In this document: piece by piece, positions 56,084 to 64,000 of the stretch | Numbering within the stretch: the stretch's first letter is position 1 | How the letters are laid out: each line of letters begins with the position of its first letter | Source of the DNA: Puccinellia tenuiflora | Taxonomy: Eukaryota > Streptophyta > Magnoliopsida > Poales > Poaceae | Direction: 5' to 3' | NCBI GenBank assembly: GCA_012064385.1 | Contig: QRDG01000623.1 | Span: 124,001-188,000, forward strand | DNA: 64,000 bases | Position numbers and translations under genes: made by a program | Notes under the pieces: generated by a model | Seen by the model: the letters and a program-made list of their open reading frames with translations, nothing else | What the model was told of the DNA's origin: nothing | The model's database searches: none

Positions 56084-59000
56084 ATGGCGCCCAAGAAAGC
56101 AACCGCCGTCCAGAAGGGCAAGGCCACGATGCAGGCCGGCAAGTCCACGGCGGCGTCGGGGAGCGCCGGACTCGAGGGGGCGCTGCCGAAATCCCGCATC
56201 CACGCGGCGGCGATTGAAAAGGTGCGCCACCTGGCGGCCGCGAGCACCAACGAGCACGGCGCCACCGGCATGAGACCGGACGGCAGCAGGCTTCCTGAGG
56301 GGTACTACCCCATCTTCTTTCAAACCCTCTACGCCGGTCTTGTTCCTCCTTTCTCCGATTTCCTCCTGGGGATTTTGGAGGTGTACCAGATCCAACTCCT
56401 CCATCTTCATCCCAACTCCATCCTCATTCTCTCCATCTTCGCCTACCTCTGCGAGGCCTACATTGGCATCCGTCCCTCGGTGGCGCTCTTCCGCAGCTTC
56501 TACTCCCTCCGGAACACCGCGCCGAACGAGCGGATCGGATGCGTCTCCTTCCGCATCGCCGCCGCCAGAAGCGAGAACTACATTCCCATCGCATGGTGCG
56601 GTGAGAACGCCATCACCAAGGTGACGAAGAAGGTGGAGGACTTCCGCAAGCGGTGGTTCTTCGTCGACACCAAGGGGACCAACCCTCTCCTGGAGGTGCC
56701 CGTGGCGCCCCCGAGGAAGTGGGCGCGCTGGGCGAGCGCAGGCTTCGAGGGCCGAAGCTTGACGCGGTGTACGAGTGCATATGGAGGCTTCGCGAGGCCG
56801 GAGTCACCGGCCAGATGGTGGCGAAGGACTTCACGAGGCGCCGAATCGCCCCCTCCAGTGGCATTCAGAGCCGGTGTGGCAGTACACAGGCAGGGAGGAC
56901 AGGATGCGCCTGTGCTCTGACAGCTTCACACCGGAGGTGCTGTACCAGGTCATGGGGATCCTCTTCGCCACGACGGACATCCCATCCCCCACCTGCGACG
57001 AGGCCCGTACGCTCTTCATCTTTGTTGAGGAGAGCGTGCGGGAGCACCGCAGGCGCCTGCCTGTATTCGACGAATGGGGGATCGTGCCCGCAGGGCACCG
57101 CGGGCCCCGCACCAACCCGTGGGCGGCGGAGCCGGAGCTTATGGACGAGTCACCGGAGCCGGACGAGGCTGAAGACTCTGGCGAGGACGTGGCCTCGAGA
57201 GGTGCTGACCCCTTTGGCGAGGACGAGGCCTCGAGAGGCGCCGACCCCTCTGGCGAGGACGAGGCCTCGAGAGGCGCTGACCCCTCGAGAGGCTCCGCCG
57301 GCTCCCCAAGGAGCGCACCGGCTGGCGAGGACCTCCAGGTGATCTCCTCCAGCGACGACGAGGCCGCCTTCCGCGTGGCTCCCTCCCGACACACCACGGA
57401 GGAGGAGAGAAGCGGCGGCACGGGAGGACGCTGCGAGCCCCGCTCCAAGGCCGTCCACGACAGGAACGCCGCAGCCGCGAGGGGCGCTCCTCGCGAGGAG
57501 GCAAAGGCGCCTCGGGAGGAAGCCAGGACGAACATCCCTCCGCCGCCGAAGGAGAAGAAGAGGGTGTGGAGGATGGCCGACGAGTAAGTCCTGATTTCCC
57601 TTCTTTTGATTTAGCATTTTGCTTTCGAGAGCCCTCCTGAAGGATCTTCCGCTTGTCTTTCTTTCAGCAAACCTGCGGCGCCGAAGAGGCGGCGGCTCCG
57701 CAAGCTTGGAGAGACCGCCAGCGTTGCCGTGGAGACGCCTGCGGCTGACGAGCCGCAGCAGGTGGCTATTCCTCCCGTGGATGAGCACCGCGCGGAGGAG
57801 GTGGTTGAAGAGGCGCCGCTGTCGCCAGGTCGGTCTGCTACTCCTCCCGCGGGTGAGCACCGCGCAGAGGAGGTGATCGAAGAGGTGGCGCCGTCGCCAG
57901 CTCGGGCCGCCACTCCTCCCGTACAGCAGGAGGCGACGGAGGAGGAGAGGGTGGATGAAGAGATCATCATGGAGCCGCCTCCGGAGGAGGAGGAGGCTCC
58001 CACAAGAGGGGCTGACGCGCCCGAGGCCGTGGCGGACGCGGCCACCACGGAAGGGGCGGGAAGCGCCCCTGAGGAGCAGGAGGTGGAGGCGCCTCCGGAG
58101 CCCACAGACGCCGGAGCTGGGGGCGAGAGGACGCCCAGCCCCCAGAGGGCACCTGATGCGGGCGGCGAAGGAGGCGCCCACACGAGCCCCCAGGCCGCAC
58201 CAGAAGCGGCTGTGAGCCCGAGGCAGGGTGCCTCGGGCGCCTCGCCAAGGATCGAGGCCTCTGCACCCCGCAGCAGTGCGGGGACCTTGGCGCTGCGGGA
58301 GCCGCGGCGCCAAGTGGTTCGCCGCCACGCCGTCCTCAGCCAGGCGCGGCGGACGCTCGATGAGCTGGAGGCGCAGCTCGCCGAAGAGGAACTCGCCAGG
58401 GCGGAGGAGCGGGCGAGACTCGACGAGGGCTGGGCCCTCCTCCGCGAGAGCGTGGAGAGCTGCCGCCGGCAGGACGCGGCGGCCCAGGCGGCACGCCAGG
58501 AGGCCATGCGCTTCGCCGAAGAGACCCGCGACAGCGTGAAGCGGGAGGCGGCGGAGACCATGGATCAGCTGGACGCCGCACGGGAGGCGCTCGAGGCGGA
58601 AACTGCCTCCAAGCAACAGGAGGTTGCGGCCTTGGAGCAAAACTTCATCACGCACTCCAAAACCGTGGAGAGCAGCTTGAAGGAGCTCCGCGAGAGGCTG
58701 GACGCCCGCGAGAAGCAGCAAGCGCAGCGCGAGGCAGAGCTCACGCGACGCGAGGGAGAGCTCTCCCCCCGCGAGTTGGAACTGCGCCGGCGCGAGGAGC
58801 AGGTCCAGCAACTTGAGGCGGACCAGGCCACCCGCGAGGAGCAGCTGAAGGCTCGCGAGGGCCGGGTGGCCAAGGACGAAGCCACTTACGCAGATCGCCT
58901 CAAGGCGGCCAACGCCAACTTCGCGGCGAAGCAGAAGAAAATCCAGTAAGAGGCCGACGACAGGGTCAAGCTCATCCGCCTAGACCTCGCCAAGGACTAT

Positions 59001-59723
59001 GACGAGAAGGCCAAGAAGCAGGAGGAGCGCTTCAAGGCGAAACGCGACGAGCTCCAAAACCGCGTCAAGGAGCTCGAGAAGGAGGAGAAGCGGATGGCCT
59101 CCCGCCTTCAGAGCGCCAGGAAGGCCCAGGCTCGCGCGGAAGGGAAAGTCGCCGCCCTGGAGAAGGACCTGAGCGAGCTCCACCAGCAGGTGGGGCCGGT
59201 CGTGAACCTTGTGGAGGAGGCATGAAGCAACGCGGAGATTGGCCGGACCATGACGCGTCAGTGCCAGCTCATGCTCCAAGACCTGGTGCTCCATGCGCGC
59301 GCCGTTGGGGACCGCCTCGGGGCCGAGGTCCCCGCCTTCGCCGCGGGGGGGAGCGACGACGAGGCCGCGTACACGTTCTTCTTCGGGCAATTCCTCGCAA
59401 AGCTTGAAGAGACCGCGAAGGACCTCGGCGACCGCGTCGTGGAGGAGAGCCGCGATCTCCTCGTCCTCGCCACCTGCCGAATCTTCGCCAACCTCGCGAG
59501 GCTCCAGCCCTCGCTTGACCTCGAGGCCGTGACGGCACCGGTCGACCTCGACAGCCGCGTCGTGCTGAGCGACAGGACGCGAAAGGCCGCGGAGGCGTAC
59601 GCCAAGTTATTCGACCAAGTCGAGGTTGATGAGGACGAGGCCGACGGCGAGGAGGATGCTGCAGAAGAGGAGGAACGCGCCGCCGCGGGCGACGAGGGCA
59701 CCTCGGGAGGCCCGACGGCCTGA
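56084..59723 (+). pseudogene. Element I: antisense gene with one intron (Transposase_28-like protein)
   Basis: Start MAPKKATAVQKGK at 56084. Exon 1 (to 57583) carries the conserved 'putative gypsy type transposon' domain (GYYPIFFQTLYAGLVPPF, FLLGILEVYQIQLLHL, FAYLCEAYIGIRPS), then an acidic region with a 36-bp tandem repeat (DEASRGADPSGE). Intron 57584-57667 has GA/GTAAGT and TTTCAG/C, restoring GAC and leading to KPAAPKRRRLRKLG, a basic run that could be a nuclear signal. Exon 2 (57668-59723) holds an acidic stretch, a long coiled coil (58320-59200) and a C-terminal domain (LLVLATCRIFANLARLQPS). Two one-base deletions (about 56752 and 56850) and stops at 58947 and 59223 inactivate it. Function unknown; it is convergent with pol. 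Confidence 0.78.
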
Positions 59724-60956
59724 GCTTTTCCTGTGGCTGAATGTGCATGAGGCACACATTACCTTAGCATTTGCTTGTAAAACTTTTGTAAAGACTTGTT
59801 TAAGTGTCATTTTAATGTGCTTGGTGAATTTCCCTCGGGAGGCTTTTATCTTTCCTCTTCATGTCTTTTTCGCTCTACGTCTTAGGTCCCTCTCTTAGCG
59901 CTACACCACCGCCGCTTCGGTATGTGAGAGTCAGGGCTCCACAAGGCCGGGGGGTGCGTGAGGCCTCGAGAGGTAAGAGCTCCCGAGGCGCGATGCTCGG
60001 GGCTCCCCTTTAACGCGCAAGCAGCCCATGAGGCATAGGAGAGAGAAAAGAGGCTCGAGGGACAAAAACCAGCGAAAGGAAATTTTAACCAAGTGTTTGG
60101 ACTTAGCTTCGCGAGGCGTTTTTCGCCTTGGAGAGGGTGTTGGTTCCCTGACGAGGCGTTTTTTGCCTTGGAGAGGGTGTTGGTTCCCTGGTGAGGCGTT
60201 TTCCTCTCGAGGTTGCCTGAGGCTTGTTTTGAACCTGCTTTCCTGTGTTTGGACAGATAGGCATACCCACAAGCAATACATAGCTAGATAACTTCATGCG
60301 TGCTCGTAGGTTCCTTCATGTGTGTCTCGCGAGGAGAACAGGCACCAAGGTCCTTGGTGAGTTGACGTGCACGGGAGCCGGTCCATGAGTTCAGAGCTCC
60401 TTGGGAGTTGACATGCATGAGAGCTGACCCGTGAGTTCAGAGCTCGGATTCCTTGGGTTTGAGGCGCTGCTGGGATGCTCCCGAGGCACAGGCACCATGC
60501 TCAGCCCCCGCTCGCGAGATACACAGGAGGGATCATACGAGCAAGGATGAAAAGCAATAACATAAGTGCTTACCAAAGCAACAACATATGCTGGCGCGAA
60601 GCGCAAAGGTTCAAAGTGACCTGAAACAGAGGTTCATTACACTGGCGTGGCCAGAAATACAAAATCCGCCATGTCTGGGCATGGGGTTCCACATGGAGTG
60701 GCTGAGACTCTCGCGGCCCGAGGCGACGCATGTAGAGAGAGCTCAGAGAGGGGGGCCCTATGCGGGGGTGGCTTTAGAGCCTCCGGTCCACCATGGCTGG
60801 GCATGGGGATTCACCTTGCCGAGGCGTGGTGGCTTGGGAGTCTTCTCGAACGGCCCGCGGCAACGTATAGTAGAGAGGGGAGCCCGAAGTTTTTCCTCGT
60901 GGAGGATGATGGCGCGAGGCTCTCCCTTGATGCAAAAAATTGCTCGTCGAGGACGA
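59724..60956. other. Element I spacer between antisense gene and pol
   Basis: Counterpart of 29010-30260 in H, including the repeated GAGGCGTTTTT(T)GCCTTGG units near 60112-60200. Non-coding. Confidence 0.6.
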
Positions 60957-61991
60957 TCAGGGGTAGAACTTGCGCAGGTGCTGGATGTTCCAGGGGTTGG
61001 CGACAGGGATGCCGTCCTCCGTCTCGAGCCACGCGGAGCCAGGCTTGGCGATGTGCACGACTCTGTAGGGTCCTTCCCACATTGGCGAGAGCTTGTGGAG
61101 GCCTGCCCTGGAGAGGATTCTCCTCAGGACGAGGTCTCCTGCTTCAAGAGTGCGCGGGCGGATGTGGCGGCTGTGGTAGCGACGGAGGTCTTGCTGGTAC
61201 CTTGCCGCTCTCAGGGCCGCATTGCGGCGGAGCCCCTCGAGCAGCAGGAGGTCGTTGTTGCGGAGTTCGTCCAGCTCAGCCTCCTTGAAGGCCAGGACTC
61301 GTGGAGAGCCCTGGGTGATCTCGCTGGGGAGAACGGCTTCAGCGCCATAGACGAGGGAGAACGGCGTCTCGCCGGTTGGCTTTGTTGGCGTGGTGCGGAT
61401 GGACCAGAGCACCGAGGGGAGCTCATCGATCCAGTGCTTGCCGCTGGCCTTGAGGCGGTTGAAGCTTCTCGTCTTGAGGCCCTTGAGCACCTCGGCGTTG
61501 GCTCGCTCAGCCTGCCCGTTGCTTCGTGGGTGCGCCACCGAGGCGTAGCAGATTTGGGCGCCGAGGCTGCCGCAGTAGGACTTGAAGGCGCCGCTGATGA
61601 ATTGTGAGCCGTTGTCGGTGATGATGCGGTTGGGCACGCCGAAGAGGCAGACCAGGCTCCTGGTGAATTTCACCGCTGATTTCGCCGGTATGGTGCGCAC
61701 GGGTTCCACCTCAGGCCACTTAGTAAATTTGTCGATGGCGACGTAGAGGTAGCGGTAGCCCCCGAGCGCTCGCGGGAAGGGTCCCAGGAGGTCTAGACCC
61801 AGACCGTGAACGGCCAGGAGAGCGGGATGGTTTGGATTCCTTGCACGGGCTGGTGGATCTGCTTGGCGTGGAATTGGCAGGAGTCGCAGGATTGGACGAT
61901 TGCGGCTGCATCTTGAAGCATTGAAGGCCAGTAGAAGCCACTCCGGAAGACCTTGCCTGCAAGGGTGCGTGAGGATGAAAGGTGGCCGCAC
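60957..61991 (-). pseudogene. Element I: integrase core and C-terminus
   Basis: One open frame to HLRKFYP at 60957 contains the three catalytic blocks: GLDLLGPFPR, RIITDNGSQF and SNGQAERANAEVL. The catalytic core is thus intact here, in contrast to H. The C-terminal part (YHSRHIRPRTLEAGDLVLR, MWEGPYRVVHI) would bind DNA. It is joined to the upstream zinc-binding part only through a one-base deletion near 61797, so the polyprotein is broken. Confidence 0.82.
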
Positions 61992-63112
61992 TCTCCGCTG
62001 TGGATGTCATTGATGAGCTGGCGGCCTTCCTCGGCAGGGACGCACCGCAACGCAACCCCATTGGGGCGCTTACGGTACAGGTCTCCGTCGTGGAGGCAGT
62101 AGGACTTGGCCTGGCGAGCAACCCTTTCGGCTTCAGCATCTTCTTCGGGGAGGACTCGATTTTGCAGGTAGTTCTTGATCTCGTCGATCCAACCAGTGTC
62201 TTGGCGTACCAGGGTCATCAGCAAGCGATCGCCTGAGGGCAGCCCGCAGTTTGGTGCTCCACTTGATGGGGCTGGTGGGAGCTCCTCATTGATGCTCATG
62301 TTGACAGCTGGTTGCTTGACGGAGGACTTGGCGAGTCTTTCCTCGAACACTCCAGGCTTCTGGGCTTCCCTTCTTGCTGCTCGCCTGGCGAGTTCATCTG
62401 CTTCTTGGTTCTCTCCTCGTGGGATATGCTTGAGCTCCATGCCCCTGAAGTGCTTCTCGAGTTTGCGTACCTCTTCAAGGTAGGCCACCATGTAGGTGTC
62501 CTTAGGCGTGTAGCTTTTGTTGGAGAAGTTGACGAGGAGCTGAGAGTCGCCCTTGATGAGGATGCGCTTGATGCCGAGGGCGATAGCAGCTCTGAGCCCG
62601 GCGAGGAGGCCTTCGTATTCAGCAATGTTGTTGGAGACCTTGTCGTTGTCCTTGAAGCACAGCTGGACGGCGTAGTAGAGCTTGTCGCCTGTCGGTGAGG
62701 TGAGGACAGCACCAGCCCCTGCACTCCGGGCCGCGAAGGCGCCGTCGAAGTGCATGGTCCAGTGGCCTGGTTCCGTCCCTCCTGTGGCTGCGGCTTCCTC
62801 CTCTTAAGGCTCTTCTTCACGCGTGTCCGTCCATTCGGCCATGAAATCGGCCAGCGCCCTGCCCTTGATGACCCTTGTGGTGTCAAACTCCAGCTCGAAA
62901 GGTTGTAGCTCGATGCCCCAGCTTGCGACGCGATCTGTTGCGTTTGGGTTGCGCAGGACTTGCTCCAGGGGGTATGAGGTGACCACCTTGATGGGGTGAC
63001 CCTGGAAGTAGTGGCGCAGCTTCCTGGAGGCGCTGAGGAGCGAGAAGAGGAGCTTTTGCTGCATGGGGTAGCGCTCGCGAGCGTCCCGCAGCACTGTGCT
63101 GACGAAGTACAC
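61793..63112 (-). pseudogene. Element I: RNase H domains and integrase zinc-binding part
   Basis: 63112-62804 is the end of the first RNase H (MYFVSTVLRDARERYPMQQK), closed by a TAA near 62806 where H has CAA. 62755-61793 contains the second RNase H (MHFDGAFAARSAGAGAVL, NNIAEYEGLLAGLRAA) and the integrase zinc-binding region (HSGECGHLSSSRTLAG...CDSCQFHAKQ). Same arrangement as in H. Confidence 0.82.
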
Positions 63113-64000
63113 GGGATGCTCGACGAGGGTAGTTGTTGGCGTGGCAGCGGTTGGCTCCTCTCGAGGCTCGGTGGAGTCCTTGTCGAGGTTTCTTGAGGCC
63201 CCTCTTGTAGAGGCTCGGCATGAGGCTGGAGGCTTGACGAGGGTGCTTCCTTGTCGAGGAGTTCTGGGCTTGGCGAGGCAGGGCTCTGCTTGGCGAGGAC
63301 TGGCTCTTCCCTTTCAGCCACCAAGACCGCGCTTGCCGTCTGAGGAGTGGCTGCAAGATACAGCTTCAGAGGCTCGCGAGGGCGTGGGGCAACCATGATG
63401 GGTGGGCTCGCCAGGTATTTCTTCAGGTCCTCAAAGGCCTTTGCTGCTTCAGGGGTCCACTTGAAAGGACCGGATCTCTTCATGATCTTGAAAAATGGCA
63501 GCGCCCTCTCGCCGAACTTGGAGATGAAACGGCCAAGGCTGGCCATACATCCCGCTAAGCGCTGCATGTCCTTGAGGCGACGAGGAGGCTGCATCTCTTC
63601 TATGGCTCTGATCTTGTCAGGGTTTGCTTCGATGCCGCGATGAGACACCAGGAACCCGAGGAGCTTGCCTGAAGGGACCCCGAAGACGCACTTGGCGGGG
63701 TTCAGCTTGATGTTTACCTTGCGCAGGTTGGCAAAGGTCTCCTCGAGGTCCTTGATGAGCGTGTCCTCTCGCGGGTCTTGACCACGATGTCGTCGACGTA
63801 GGCCTCTGCATTCCTTCCCATTTGAGCCCCCAAGGCGATCCTCATGAGGCGCTGGAAAGTGGCACCGGCGTTCTTCAGGCCGAAGGGCATGCAGACGTAG
63901 CAAAACACACCGCAAGGGGTGAGAAATGATGTCTTCTCCTCGTCCTCCTTCGCCATCTTGATCTGGTGATAGCCTGAAAAGGCATCAAGAAAACAGAGGA
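63113..64000 (-). pseudogene. Element I: reverse transcriptase (partial, continues past the edge)
   Basis: From the right edge it reads the palm (CGVFCYVCMPFGLKNAG, ATFQRLMRIALG) with intact catalytic YVDDIVVKT, then, after a one-base loss near 63765, NPAKCVFGVPSGKLLGFLVS and the RNase H connection (WTPEAAKAFEDLKKYL). The frameshift next to the catalytic motif prevents full translation. Upstream RT, protease and gag are outside the window. Confidence 0.82.

Larger units (their letters stand above)
53482..64000 (-). mobile_element. CACTA (En/Spm) transposon, 3' end and terminal exons, interrupted by element I
   Basis: The terminus CACTACGGGAAAA at 53482 (preceded by ACA), subterminal CTTCGCCGAG/CTCGGCGAAG motifs to about 54090 and minus-strand transposase exons at 54349-54758 identify the 3' end of a CACTA element. 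Element I cuts the exon at 54760. The remainder and the other terminus lie beyond 64000, so the end coordinate is the window edge. Confidence 0.8.
54760..64000 (-). mobile_element. Element I: Tat-lineage Gypsy retrotransposon, 3' portion
   Basis: Second copy of the H family: 3' LTR (54760-55781), antisense gene on the plus strand, spacer, and pol on the minus strand running off the right edge. The left flank is GCCGT (54755-54759); its partner is outside. It lies in the CACTA transposase exon. Confidence 0.9.

Noticed and set aside
57150..58811. 553-aa minus-strand ORF and the similar 454-aa ORF at 27480-28844
   Set aside because: Both mirror the antisense gene's coiled-coil and acidic coding sequence on the plus strand. 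High GC suppresses stops on the other strand.

Overview
The window looks like a gene-poor stretch of a large grass genome, most likely Triticeae (wheat, barley or a relative). The evidence is nested LTR retrotransposons with 5-6 bp target duplications, Athila-lineage Gypsy elements primed by tRNA-Asp (PBS TGGCGCCGTTGCCGGGGA), Tat-lineage Gypsy elements with an antisense gene, a CACTA transposon whose ends are full of CTTCGCCGAG motifs, several MITEs, and one spliced host gene of the WOX homeobox family. Family names are given by lineage; assignment to a named Triticeae family would need a repeat-library search.

Left part (1-20426). The oldest visible layer is a plus-strand, decayed Gypsy element C (13623-20426: gag, protease, RT, RNase H, integrase). 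A minus-strand Athila-type element A (1886-13622; its 3' part lies outside the window) was inserted upstream of C gag. The 5' LTR of A was split by element B (4744-13065, complete, both LTRs about 1470 bp). The 5' LTR of B was split by a 1003-bp Tat-type solo LTR J (5459-6461). C RNase H is split by a 1602-bp solo LTR D (17963-19564). Positions 1-1885 are the end of another LTR.

Middle part (20427-43676). A left-truncated plus-strand Athila element F (20427-24767) faces a minus-strand Athila element G (24768-43676). They join tail to tail through a broken LTR. G carries a complete Tat-type element H (25386-37179, TSD GATAG). H has gag-pol on the minus strand and an opposed antisense ORF on the plus strand.

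Right part (43677-64000). A Copia RNase H relic and degenerate tandem repeats precede the only convincing host gene, a WOX10/11/12-type homeobox gene on the minus strand (three coding exons, 45429-47029, predicted 264 aa). Its first intron holds a 403-bp retroposon with a 15-bp target duplication. A 683-bp solo LTR (47476-48158) lies about 0.3 kb upstream of the predicted TATA box. Beyond it are a hAT-type MITE, a foldback Mutator-type MITE and an inverted-repeat element with two 187-bp units. A CACTA element begins at 53482; its transposase exon is cut by a second Tat-type element I (54760 to the right edge). In I the antisense gene is better preserved, with a phase-correct 84-bp intron.

The most interesting material is in the accessory genes of the retrotransposons. 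Tat elements H and I carry the antisense, intron-containing gene. Athila elements B and F share an ORF with an acidic middle and a hydrophobic C-terminus in place of gag-pol. The Athila internal regions carry reiterated polypurine-tract-like motifs, several of them hairpins.
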